Source of the DNA: Ichthyophthirius multifiliis
Lineage: Eukaryota; Ciliophora; Oligohymenophorea; Hymenostomatida
Reading direction: 5' to 3'
Length of the DNA: 64,000 nucleotides
Assembly (NCBI RefSeq): GCF_000220395.1
Contig: NW_004086431.1
Coordinates: 1-64,000 of the forward strand
The notes under the pieces were generated by a model. The model did no database searches. It was not told where the DNA came from and saw only the letters and a list, made by a program, of their open reading frames with translations. Positions 26,901 through 38,860 of the stretch are shown here, piece after piece (the stretch's first letter is position 1; every line of letters starts with the position of its first letter). A program made the position numbers and the translations under genes.

Positions 26901-28933
26901 TCAATTGTTTTTTGATGTTTCTATATCTGTATTTTATTTTTTTATTTTTTCTCTATAATATTTTGGAATCTATGCATTTTTTTAATCTATTTATAATTAT
27001 TGTATGTAATTTTATATTTTTTTGCTTTTATTTTTCTTTTAATAGTTAAATTCAGCAAAATTATAATTTAATCTTTTTTCGAAAGAATTTTATTTTTGTG
27101 GACTATTAATATTTTCATCTTGTTCATAGTTATTTTTTAAACTTTTTTTTTTTTGTCAGAATTAATATTATCATTGATTTTTTTTTTTTTACTTTTTATT
27201 TGATAATTACAATTTGTCATTTTAATCTTAAAATTCTATATTTTCTTAAATTTTAAAATTCATGTGATTAATAGATTTTAATTATGATTCATCATCTCCT
27301 TAATAAACATAATCCTAAATTATTTAGCTCTTTAATTAATTATTAGTCTATATATTTTTTTATACTGAAGATTAAATATTAATTAATTAAATTTGTTTTT
27401 GATGATTTTAATTATTATTTTAAGCTTATAGATAGTTTTAATTAATAATTTATCCTTAGATATTTTCTTTTAATAATTATATATTAAATAGTATATATGA
27501 ATTTTATATATTTTTTTACTATTAAGCTTAACTTGACAATCTGTAAATAAAAAATTATTTTCTTGATTTGTAAATTAAAAATTTTAATTTTAAGTACTAA
27601 TTTAATAATTATTTTTATAACAAAAATCTTCTTAATCTTCTAAAGTCAAGCTTTTTTCGTAATAATTTCGGTTGAAATATAAATAATTTTAAAAGTTTGC
27701 TTTGCTTATTATTTTAACGCCATAAAAAAATTCAATAAATTTTAAATATGTTGATTACTTAAAAAAAAAAAAGAAAAAAAATTAAATATTTGGTATTTTT
27801 TATAAACTTTTTGAATGGATTTCCACTATTTATTTCCCAATTTCTCTTTATATATTCATTTGTTGTTAAGCTTTATAGAGATATTTTCAAATGAAATAAA
27901 AATAGACAAATAATAGGGATAAAAAACTTTATTTTTTATTTATCAAAAGAGTAAATAAATGAGTAAATTTATTTTTTTATTTACCATAAAAGCATACAAA
28001 CTAATTAAAGAAATTATTAAATTTTATTAAAAAATTTTAATGAAATCATAACTATTTTTCTTTTAAATTAAAAATTAAATTATAATCTAAATTATAAAAT
28101 ACCTTATGTATTTAAATAAAAATGTATAAGTTCTAAAGAATCAATACAATACATAAATTTGATAAAAAGAAAAGGTATAAGCAAAAATATCTTTAATATT
28201 AATGAAAAAATTAAAGCTATTTATTTTTGATTTAATAAAAATAAACCTATAATTTCTTTTTCCAATGCAAGTTCCCAACCAAGGACAATGATGATCAAAC
28301 TTTTATACACAATGGTTACAACATGGACAATGTGAAGCTCTTGGAGGTCTCCATATAGCACCTTATAATATATTTTTTTGTATTTTAAATATTTATTTAA
28401 AAGTTATTACATGTTCTACAAAATTTCAATTTTAACAAATGCGATTTATTTTGCTTTAAATATAATAACCATTTATATTAATATTGTTATGTTTTAATCA
28501 TTTATTTTAAAGGAATATCTATGTGTTCTTATTCTAGTTCTAATTTACCAGACTTTAATTTTTTAATAAAAATTAAGAAAACAAAATGTTTAACTAACTA
28601 TTTTTGGAATTATTCCTGGTTCAACTAATACAGTTAAATACATATAAGTATTAAATAAAATTTATAAGAAAAATTATAATATAAGTAGAGAGAAGCTTAT
28701 ATATTCTGCCAATATCTTTTTTTTTTATTTATTTTTATAAACTTAATGAAAATATAAACTTAATAAATAATGAATAGATTCAAAAATATAGGGACGTTAG
28801 TTATAAATGTTGTTCCAAATAGCTTTTTATATTCAGACCTTTTATTTTAATAATTATTTTCATTAAATATATAAATATATATATTATTTATTTAACCCAA
28901 GAAATAATTAACCTTTACAATAAAATTTGACAT
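26901..28933 (-). CDS. DHHC-type protein S-acyltransferase (palmitoyltransferase)
   Basis: A multi-exon gene starting MSNFIVK at 28933 and ending at TGA 26901-26903. The Cys-rich domain is complete after joining exons across an intron with phase-1 ends: [21 protein letters not shown], then [24 protein letters not shown] is the catalytic motif that carries the acyl group before transfer to substrate Cys. Two helices precede it (with VEPGII just after the second) and more follow ([13 protein letters not shown]), and the family's TTxE motif appears as [12 protein letters not shown] near 27850. The C-terminal 200 residues are Asn/Lys/Gln-rich. One late intron, 27142-27192, is bounded by long A runs and must be spliced to keep the frame. 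Its membrane and substrates cannot be told from sequence. The last common motif, NPF, is present. Confidence 0.88.
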
Positions 28934-29258
28934 GCTTAAATAATTAATAATGTTAAATGCTTTAATAATTTTTTGTATCTAATATTTAATTTTGATATGT
29001 TTATAAACTATTATCTCTACTTTAAAGCCTAATAGAGTTATTTTTCATATAAATTTTTATTTTTTAAAATAATATTTATAAACTATTTTTGTTGTTTTGT
29101 TTTAGAAATAATTTATACAAAAAATAAAAAAAAGAATATAAATTTGATTATAATAAGAAAATCAAAATAGAAATAAAAATATTTTTTTATATATTTAAAT
29201 TTTAAATTAACTATTTATATAAAATATTAAATATTTTTTTAAAAAAATCAGGCAAAGA
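28934..29258. other. Intergenic, nothing recognised
   Basis: A short AT-rich spacer between the DHHC gene start and the coiled-coil gene end, both on the minus strand. Confidence 0.5.
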
Positions 29259-32200
29259 TCATTTTTTCCTTTATGAAAAATATAAAGCCTCATTTATTAA
29301 AGAATCGTTTTATTCTTCATCATATTCTACTTCATTATACTCATAGTCTAAATGCTATTGATTATCTATATGTTAATAATCACTATCATTATCATCAAAA
29401 GTTTCATTATTATTTATATTTATGTTTTCTTATTTTTTTAAATTGGGTTTAATCTCAGATAAAGATCCTAATCTTTCTTATAGCAGTAAAACTTATTCCT
29501 TAACACTTTCTTATTAATTTTATTATTTAGTATTATTATTTTATTACAGTTATAAAGCAGATAAGTTTTAAATTTCAGAATTATTAAATTATTATTGACC
29601 TTTAAGTAGTTGTTTATTATAATTATTATCTGTTTCTTGTTATTTTATTTTTTTCTTTTCCAAAAATTATTATTAAATTTCATTAAGAGAATCTTTTTTT
29701 ATTTATTCTGGAATAGATTTTCTTTATGAAGGTACTATTTCATTTTAAAAAATTATATTTTCATGTTTAAAGGCTATATTATTTATTAAATTCTATTAAT
29801 AATCACTATTTCGATTTTATTCTGTTAAAAAATTTGAATTTCTATTTGAAGAAATAATATCAGTTTCATAATTATTATTTTAAATATCAGTCAAATAATT
29901 TTTTTCTTCTAAATTATCATTTAAAATAGGAAGATTATTTTAAATTGATTCTTATCTACTTTTTCTTGGACTTATATAAATTTTTTGATTAATTTGTTCA
30001 TTATTATTCTTATAAGAAATATTTATAATTTACTCATCATTATTTTTTTATGTATTTTATTATTCTATTTATATATTTATAGATAAACCTTAATGTTTTT
30101 CGTCTAAAAATGAATTCTTATTACGATTATTTTTTTCTTAAGTTATTTATTATTATTATTATATTTATTCTTATTATTCCTGAAATTATGTTTTTTTTTC
30201 TACTGTCTATTATTATTGTTAATGTTTTTTTTCTAATACTTATTATTATTATACTTGAAGCGATTTTTTTTCAATTATTTATTATTAGTCTAAAGAAGTT
30301 TTTTTATCAAATTATTATTAAAATTACTCTTACTTTAGTTTCTAATCATCTAATTATTATTAATCCAATGAAGGTTTTTTATCTATAAGCTATTATTATT
30401 ATTCCTATATAAGCTTTTAATTATTAAACTATTAATGTTACTCTTAACTAGTTCTTTTATCAATAAGTTATTATTATAAATTTTATTAATTATTATTATC
30501 GAAATTTTAAACCGAACTTTAAAGACTTCTTGAAATGCTTTTTTTGAAGCTTTCTTCATCTTCTTCAGCTGGCTTTTCTTCAATTATACTATTTTAGATT
30601 TTCTTATTTTCTTTTTTATCAACATAATTATTTTCTTCTTCTTATTTTTCTTCTTCTTCTTCATTATTGTTATCTTATGCTTGCTTTATCATTTCTTCTA
30701 TTGTAATTGCTTAAATGTATAAAGTTAAAAGAAAATCTTCAGAGGCTTTGTCATCAATTAAGTGATTATTTACTGCAGCTGATGTAAAAATATTTTTTAC
30801 ACAAAAGGCTTCTAGTTATTTAGTTAAATTTTGATTTAAACTGGTATATTTTTCTTCTAAATTTTCATATTTTTATTATAATTCTTCATATTTTTTTTAT
30901 TCTTCATTATCATCTTTTTATATTTCTTCTTGTTTTATTTCTAATTTTGTCTTTTGTTCCTAATTATCATTATTGTTTGTATTTTAAAATTATTATTCGG
31001 ACTACAAATATGAAAAAGATTACTGTTTTTTATTATCTCCTCCTATACTATGTATAGAAGAATTAACATTTAAATAACCTTCCTTTTCTGAATAAATATC
31101 AGATTAGTTATTTTTTAGATTTTAAAATGAAAATAAGGGTTGAGAAGTGTAATCTTCGTTATCCTATTTTATTATTTCATGGAACTTTTATATTTATTTC
31201 TTGTATCTATTAATTATTTTAATAATTTATTGCTAATCTTAATTATTTTAAAAATCTAATAATATTTCAATAGTATATTTAGATATACTATAATAATTAT
31301 TTAATTATATTTTTTATTCATTTATGATTTCTTTTTATTATTATATTTCTAAATTTTAGTCCTCTATATTTTTTTCGTATTGTTATATTATCTTTTTTAA
31401 TAATATTTAATTTTTATTTATAAATTTTATCATTTATTTAATATAAACAAAAAAAATAAAAAAAAATTACATTATTGAATTTATCTGAAAACATACTTTT
31501 AATAACTTATTAATCTTTATAACTTAAAACCTATTATTAATCTTTAGATAAAAGAATAAGGGAGAGTTATTAAATAACATTATTTAATTATTATTAATCT
31601 TATAAATTAAAACTACAATTGTTTTGATTTTTTTATTTTGTCTATTCATTCATTAGTTATTTTTCTAAACTTTCGATTGTTTAATTAGCATCTTCTATTA
31701 ATTTTTAAAGTTTCAAAATTTAATAATTTTAGTCTATTTTTATTATTTCTGATTACATTTTTTATTAGTTTTAATCAAAATCAAATAATATTGTTTCTTA
31801 TAAATTCTAGTTTATTAACATATTTATGTTAGACTTTGAAAGATTAGCTTTTTCGTATATTTTTTCTAATTATTAAACTGTTTTAGTTGTACTTATATTC
31901 AATTATTTATTTTCGTTTATTAAATTTTTTATTTCCATTTATAACATTTCGTTCTTTTTTTCTAAAATTTCATTCTATTATTAATAAAATTCAAGCTTTT
32001 TGTGCATTTCAAGAACTCTTTTTATATTGTTTTTCAAAGATTCTGGATTGTTTTAGCTCAATATTGAACTTTGTAGATGTTTCTCATAGTCTTCTGATTT
32101 TTATTAAAGACTTTCTATTAATTTTCTATAAATTTAATCATTTATTTTAAACTTGTCAAGTTCGTTCAATTCTTTAGAATTGCTATCATTTACTTTTTTT

Positions 32201-32988
32201 TCATTTATATTTATTAAATTTAATATAGACTCATTTTCTAATACAATATTTTCAATATTAGTATTTTATTTTAATAAAAAATTATTTATTTATTGCAGAA
32301 AATTTTAATATTATTCACTATATTAAAATTCATATATTTTAGTTTCCTTTATTAATTATTTAAACTATGTTTATAATATTTTTTCGTCTAAAATATATAA
32401 ATTAGTTTATAATAAAGCGTTTCTTAATTATCGAATATAAAAGAACATATTATTTGTTTACATTTCCAATTTTTATTATTAGATTTATATTATTTTTTTT
32501 AACTCAATATTTTCTTCTAGTAAAAACTTAACTTTTTTATCTAAATTTTGGGCATTTTCGCTTTATATTTTTACATAATTTATCATTGACTCTTATATTG
32601 GTTAACTCTCTATAAATATGTCTTCCATTTTGTAAAAGTCTAATGCTTAATTTTATGTTTTTGTATATTATATTCGATTTATATTTTCATTGAATTTACT
32701 ATTCATATTTAAATAGGAAAAATTGGCTCTTGAATGAATTTCTGATACATACTGGCTTTTTTTTTATTATTTTAAAACACTATATATAGTATTTGTTATA
32801 TCAGATTCTGGTATTGCAATTTCATATTTGTTTGCTGCTTCATCTGCTTTATTTAATATTGATCTATTTGATTTTGTTGGGCGTTAACTTATTCCACTTA
32901 TGTCAAGGTTTTGTAAGTTTATTAAGTTTTAATTATTTTATTGAAATCTTTTGAAATTTTATGGTTTGTTTTGAAGTGTTTGATTCAT
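29259..32988 (-). CDS. Large coiled-coil protein with Gln-rich repeats and acidic tail
   Basis: Two exons (31471-32988 and 29259-31391) joined across a 79-bp GT-AG intron give 1,216 codons plus TGA, exactly in frame. It starts MNQTLQNKPQNF; residues 25-45 contain DISGISQRPTKSNRS. Most of exon 1 is heptad-like, rich in Glu/Lys/Gln/Leu (KVKFLLEENIELKKII, KKNEMLQMEIKNLI). Exon 2 continues coiled coil with a compact patch, LEAFCVKNIFTSAAVNNHLI, then an acidic stretch and irregular Gln-rich repeats containing LIDKRTS/LIDKKPS-type units around 30250-30500, and ends in an acidic region (NETFDDNDSDY, EYNEVEYDEE). No catalytic domain is visible. A structural role, such as a basal body, cortex or cilium protein, is a guess. 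The Gln-rich part is encoded largely by TAA. Confidence 0.75.
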
Positions 32989-33014
32989 ATAATATTTTTT
33001 TAATTCAATTTTTT

Positions 33015-33046
<32 letters not shown>

Positions 33047-33340
33047 TTATTTATTTTTTCTTAGTTTTTTATTGATCTTATGAACCTAATTTTTAATAAT
33101 TTTTTTTTTTTAAATTTTAAATAATGTTTAAAGTATTTATTTTTTTTATATTTTTAAATTATAAAAACTAAAAAAAATATATTTTGTAAATTTTAGATAA
33201 ATATAGGCCGACAACTTTATATTTTTTTATAATATATTAAATATTTCGATGCAACTATATACTATTGTATTTTATTTTATGTTTTTTTATAAAATTAAAT
33301 AATAGTAATTAAATAGTAATTTAAATAAATTTTTAATATA

Positions 33341-33958
33341 ATGAATATTTTTCAATAAAACTAAAATAAAAACTGTTAAAAAGAAACACCTGGATAAATA
33401 TATAGTAAAACATCATAAATTTAAAAAAATAGTTAGGAATTAAAGGAATTATAAAAGTAAGAGTAATTAATTAAATTAATAAATGAAAAATAAATTAATA
33501 AATAACATATTTAATCACAATAAATTAAAAAAGATTAAAAATTAGATATAAGTAATGAAGTATATAATAAAAAATTTAAAATTAATTAAAATAACTAGAA
33601 GTCATAAAATTTAGGATTTGTTTAATAGAAAAATTTAGAAATTTTAGAAAATGAATTTTTTAAATAAGAAGACCAATAATAATAAAATATTGATTTATAA
33701 AATTAAATTGAAATTTCAAAATTTTTAAAATTCATATCATACCTTTTAAGTACTACTGGTATAATGCTTTTTATTGCTGGATTTATTGTCTCTTTTTAAG
33801 GAAAATATATAGATTTTAATAAAGGAAGTGGATTTTGGTTTATTGGAATAGTTTGCTGTATTCCTGGTATGTATTACGTTTATAAAATAATTAAAATTAA
33901 TAATTTAAAATAAAGTTAAGAAAAAAATAAATAATCAAAAGACTTACCTTTATCTTGA
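33341..33958 (+). CDS. TMEM230/TMEM134-like (DUF872) two-helix membrane protein
   Basis: A single exon of 205 codons plus TGA. The N-terminal 135 residues are polar and Gln/Asn/Lys-rich (MNIFQQNQNK, KETPGQIYSKT). The C-terminus has two hydrophobic helices in the pattern of the DUF872 family: TTGIMLFIAGFIVSF, a short polar turn (GKYIDFNKGSG), then FWFIGIVCCIPGMYYVYKI. The IPGxY motif near the end of helix 2 is the family's hallmark. Human TMEM230 acts in vesicle trafficking; the role here is inferred only from the family. The start is the first ATG of the frame, and the gene lies head to head with the coiled-coil gene starting at 32988. Confidence 0.75.
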
Positions 33959-34348
33959 TGATTTAAAAAAAAAAAGTTATTAAGTAATTTTATTAAATAA
34001 ATAAAATAATTAAATATATAATAATCATTTTAAACTCAAATAAATGCTTATACAAATAATTATATAATAAATATTATTTTATTTTACATAAATTTAAATA
34101 AAAAATGAATTTTCTTTTATTAAAAGTGTATTTTTTAATTGATAAAGGTGTGTGTTTAAATGCAATTTTTTTTTTTTTTTTTTTTCTCTGAAATAAAAAA
34201 TATTAGATAAGTGAGGGATTACATTAACAAAAAAAAAAATATGTTTAAATTATTTTCACAAATTATGACATAACTTATTAAAAAATAAAATTAAAAAAGA
34301 TTTAAAAATATTTATAAAATAAAGAAATATAAAAAATTAAAATAATTA

Positions 34349-35062
34349 TCAATCTTTTTTTTATTTTTTTTTTCCAAATTATTGCGGTTTTTCATCTTAA
34401 ATAAAATTATCATAATAGTTTCCACCATATCCATTTTCAATAGCACAATTTTCATATTTCCATCTTTCTTAAGCTAAAATATTATTAATAGCCTTATACA
34501 TATGAATAAAAGCTAAAAGCATCAAAAGTGGGTTAATAAAAACAAATAAAACCCAAAATAATAATACATTTTTAATACCAAAATCAAAACATCCTCCTTC
34601 AGCTTAGCAAACATTAACAAAGTTATTCAAATATTCATCATAAACAAAGAAAATAGTTCCAATTAATTACAAAAATGATGATAAAAGTGAGAATAAATCT
34701 CTTTTGATACCTCTCTAAGATAAAAATAAATTAGCTGTATATAAGCAAAGTGGTCCATGTAAGAATAATTCAGTTAAGGAGATAGTTCTAACCATATTCG
34801 ACTTATTTTTAAAACGCATATCCATCATTTAATAAGCTCTTAAAAATGGCTCACATTAATGTAGACCTCCAACAAATCCATTCCATGTAATGTGTATTAT
34901 TGCTCCATTAAATAAAAACCAATAAAAAGAAAAGTTTTCGTAAGCTGTATGTTAAACTTTCTTTTTACTTATTATAGCAAAAAATATCAATATTAAAGGT
35001 AGTGTGTGTAACTTTATTACTTCTAATATTTCTTCTATATGATCTTCAATGTTTAAACCCAT
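34349..35062 (-). CDS. EXPERA-domain protein (EBP / sterol isomerase-like)
   Basis: A single exon of 237 codons plus TGA. Five hydrophobic segments (LPLILIFFAII, FYWFLFNGAIIHI, LFLHGPLCLYTANLF, LSSFLQLIGTIFFVY, VLLFWVLFVFINPLL) match the five-helix EXPERA fold shared by emopamil-binding protein, TMEM97 and TM6SF2. FNGAIIHITWNGFVGGLH sits where EBP has its conserved His and Glu, and SLTELFLHGPLCLY matches the EBP segment with Glu and GPxxLW. The second-helix Glu of EBP is not obvious, so Delta8-Delta7 sterol isomerase activity is uncertain. It probably resides in the ER membrane. A Lys-rich end (KKKQKKD) could be a dilysine-type ER signal, although the Lys spacing is not the strict KKxx form. 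Confidence 0.6.
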
Positions 35063-35386
35063 GTTTTTTATTTTTTATTTATTTATTTATTTAAAATATT
35101 TTATTAACTATGAATTTATATCTTTTTTTTTTTTCTAATTGATTTTTAATTACGTGTTTATGTAATTTTACATTTATCAATTAATTTTAACAATTTAATT
35201 TTAATTTTATTTTCAACTTAATTAATTCAATAAAACATTAAATTTTATAAATTATTATTTATTGTTTGCTTTTTTTATATTCTATATTATAATATTTATT
35301 TAATTAAATAAATAAAACGAAAAAAAAAAAAAAAAAAAAGTTAAAATATAAATTCAATTAATAAATTTAATAAAAAATTTATAAAT

Positions 35387-36628
35387 ATGCAATAATATTA
35401 CTAATCAATACGACGAAATACCCAATAAAATAAATAATAAGGCATTTAAAATAATTTATAATCGCCAATATAATATCGAGTGTCACAAAGTTAAGCAGAA
35501 ACTCCCCGGGTTCCTAAATATGTACTTCATTAAACTAAATACATCGAGCATTTTCTAACACCTTAAAACTCTATATTGTAAACTCCCTCTAACTAAAGCG
35601 TATTTAATTTGTCAAATCAATATATATAATAGCCTTAAATAATTAATTAATAAGGATAGATTTAATAATAATAAAATATAATAATTTAATAATAATAACA
35701 ATAAAAGGTATACACAACTCCTTAAAGAATTTAAATTCAACCAACTTACTGTTAAAGCCCGTTAAATACCATAAAAGTATTATAATAAATACCAATTTAA
35801 TAAACAATATAAAAATAAAATATTAATTAATAATAAGATAATAATGGATAATAAAAAAATTATTCATTAATAGATAGAAATGAAGATGATTGTTAAGAAA
35901 AAAAAAAAAAATTGAGAAAAAAAAATGGGTATTAATAAGAAAATAAAAAAGTGAATTTTCAAGATTAAATAGTGAATTTTAAAGATTAAAAAGCAAATTT
36001 TTAAGATTAAACAGTAAATTTTTAAGAAAATGATGATAATAAAATAAAAAGAAATGTTTTTTAAAAGTCTTAAAGTGATTTAGCATTTGAAGATTTATAA
36101 AGGAAATTAAATAAAACTGAAGAAGAGAAATAATAATTAATAAAAGATAATTTAAAATTATAAGAAATAGTTATTGAATTGGAAACAGTAATCGAATCAT
36201 GTAAAAAAAATTAAAACTAGTTTAGTTTAGATATAGAAAATCTCAATTCCCTACTATAGATTCGAGAAAGAGAAATTTTCGAATGGCAAAGGAAATTTTT
36301 TGAATTAGAAAAAAATATCGATAGTGATAAATATGAAAAAATTTAGAAGCTCAAAACTTAAAATAAATAAATTTAAACTAAATATAATGATTTGTTAGCC
36401 TTATTAGTTTATCAATCAAGTCTTATAGAATCTTAAAAAAATAGAGGAGGTCATTTTAATATAAAAAAATAAGAAAAAGAAGAACATAAAGAAATTATAT
36501 AAGACGATGATTTAATATAAAAAAGCAAAAATAATTATTTAAGTAATGATTTTACGAAAGTAGTAACAAAAGCAACATATAAATATTCAGAAAATAATGA
36601 AGAAAAAAAAAATAATATTAATTTTTGA
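35387..36628 (+). CDS. Gln/Pro/Ser-rich protein with short repeats and coiled coil
   Basis: A single exon of 413 codons plus TGA. The first 150 residues are Gln-rich with many Ser/Thr-Pro sites (AETPRVP, LTPQNS, TTPQRI, SPLNT), which could be proline-directed kinase sites. Then come four tandem variants of a 7-8 residue unit, VNFQDQI, VNFKDQK, ANFQDQT and VNFQEND. The C-terminal half is coiled coil (LIKDNLKLQEIVIELETVIE, IREREIFEWQRKFFELEK). The 5' part is noticeably richer in G/C than its surroundings, which at first looks like an RNA gene, but one frame is protein-like throughout and continuous with the coiled coil. The start MQQYYQSIRRNT is the first ATG. No family is recognised; a cytoskeletal or centriolar protein is possible. 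Confidence 0.7.
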
Positions 36629-37065
36629 ATTTTTTGTATTCATTTTAAAAAAACTGGGATATTCTATTAATTATTTATTATATATTTACATATAACCGTT
36701 TTTTTTTCATTTATTTTAACATTTTAATAGTATTGAATATTTAAGTTACAAAAGAAAGAAAAAATTTATCATTTATGAAATATGAATGTGCTTTTTTCCA
36801 TATTTTTACATGTAAAAAACATTTTAAGCTAATATAACCATTTTTATTATAAGAATTTAAATTTTATGATTAAAATTATTATATTATTATGTATAAAAAG
36901 GCTCATTTTTATTACAATGAGATCAATATTCTACTATTTTTATTAGTTTGTATATTTCTTTTTTTAATTAACTATTATATCCCTATTTTTTGTATATTTA
37001 TTTATATATACTTGATTTAATTTTTTTCGTAATATTTTTTAAAATACTTAATTAAACAAAAAAAA

Positions 37066-37180
37066 GACTATTTTCCATTTTTTACTTGATTTTTTTTTAT
37101 TTATTGATTTAGTTTTTTTAAAAAAAGACTATTATCCATTTTTTACTTGATTTTTTTATATTGATTCAGTTTTTAAAAAA
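37066..37180. repeat. Two-copy tandem repeat, period about 61 bp
   Basis: Two adjacent copies sharing GACTATT(T/A)TCCATTTTT then ACTTGA, followed by a T run and TTGATT(T/C)AG. They differ at a few positions, so the duplication is not brand new. Confidence 0.8.
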
Positions 37181-37740
37181 ATTACAAGAAAAAAATAAAA
37201 AGACATAAAAACTATTACTATAAATATATAGAATATATGTATATTTAAATAAGACCATTTATAAAAATGTAATATAGGTGGATAAGAAGAAACTTAACTA
37301 TCTGCTTTACTATATTCAATAATATCAGGAAAATAAAATATATTGTTATAGAAAAAGTAAATTTTATTTTTTTTTCGTAAAAAATGAACTTCCTGTGGTT
37401 TATCAAAAAATCAATATTTTTTGCTTTTAAATTACTATTGTATTTATATCTATTAAAATTAAAAAAAATCTTAAAGACATTTAAAAATAGAGTTAGGTCA
37501 AATTTTTTTCAATTTTAACGATTTTTTCTTTGTCTTAATTAATTAATCATAATTTCCCGCTAGGATAGCATATTTTAATTTTTAGAAGGTAATCCATAAT
37601 TTTTTTATTACTTCTTTTACGTGTTTGATTATTTCTTTTATTTCCTCAAAGCATTTTTCACCTTTAAATATTTAATTTATTTAAATTATTCAAATGTATT
37701 TCTTAGAATAATATCATATACCCCTCTCAAAAATTTATGC

Positions 37741-38260
37741 AAGCATATATTAAGAATAAAAATTTGAATAAACCTACATTAAATCCTAACACATCTAAAT
37801 AATCAGGATATCTCCACTTTTAATAATGACATAAGACTTTTCAGCGTACCCAAAAGCGGTGGAGTATTGCGACTATATATTATTAAAAAATTTCATCTTT
37901 TTCTTGTTAAATAAATAAAGTTTCTAAATATATGATTTTTTTTCTGTTGATGAATGGAAAAGTAAGTTAAATATTTTTTCGAATTTTATTTTTATCGTCT
38001 AATTTATTTTATCAGAATATCGTCATATAAAATATCTTAAAAAAGAGACTCCTGATTAATAACGCATAGTGAGCAATAAGTTTATTACAAAAGAATGTAT
38101 TTGGTTAAATCCTAAATAGAAGATGCTCTGCAAGCATTATTCTTCTAGAGATAATAGGTCTTCAAAATATTTCGTGTTTTGTGTAAAATTTAGTTATTTT
38201 AGTAGAAGAAAATACATCTGAAACCCATAATTTATATTGTGATGCTTTTTATTGAAAAAT
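37741..38260 (+). pseudogene. Possible remnant of a protein-coding gene (unassigned)
   Basis: This stretch is less AT-rich than neighbouring spacer. One plus-strand frame reads CIWLNPKQKMLCKHYSSRDN near 38095-38155, with KYLKKETPDQQRIVSNKF just before. On the opposite strand KWRYPDYLDVLGFNVGLF can be read near 37760-37840. No frame continues far on either side and the two strands compete. It may be exons of an unrecognised gene, a decayed gene or a mobile-element remnant. No family is proposed. Confidence 0.25.
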
Positions 38261-38860
38261 ATAAAATGAGAACTTGTACCCTAACTACAGTTTTTAAATT
38301 AAATATTAAATAATTATTTAACATTTTAATGCCTTGCTATTTATTCTTACTTTTTAAAAAGATTGTGTCTAATTAACCAGGTATTAGTATAATTAGAACA
38401 CATGTTTCTTTCATAAATTATTCATATTTTTATTAAGGGGTTAATTTATAATTTTTTTATTTTATTTTTTTAATGTTTCTTATAAATTTTTATCTGAAAA
38501 GACAAATTTATAAAATTAATAGTCTATAAGTATTATCAAGTACTAAGAATTTTCCCTAAATAGAATAGTTTAGATATTAAATGAAAGTAAGAATATGTTT
38601 ATATTTAGTGACGTATTAATATTTTTTAATGTTTATTTATCTAATAGTTAAAATTCATAATTTTATTATTTAAATATAAAAGTATTAGTAACAATTTAAT
38701 TATTAAATATATTTATTAATAATAATTACATAATTTAATATATACATAAATAGGATATTAATATATATTAATAATAAAAAGTCTAAAGAAATATAATTAT
38801 TTTAATATTAACATATTTTTTAAAAAATGGCATAAAATAAAATAAATCTTATTTTATTAA

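Larger units (their letters stand above)
36629..38860. other. Mostly noncoding region with tandem duplication and a possible decayed coding patch
   Basis: About 2.2 kb between convergent genes. It contains a 61-bp-period tandem duplication at 37066-37180 and a less AT-rich stretch at about 37740-38260 that has some protein-like words but no coherent gene. The remainder is featureless. Confidence 0.5.

Noticed and set aside
30110-30583. Open frames of 66-92 codons within the coiled-coil gene
   Set aside because: They overlap the long in-frame minus-strand exon in other frames and are Ile/Phe-rich shadows.
35450-35620. G/C-richer block first considered as an RNA gene (5S- or SRP-like)
   Set aside because: No rRNA or SRP motif fits, and one frame is protein-like and continuous with the downstream coiled coil.
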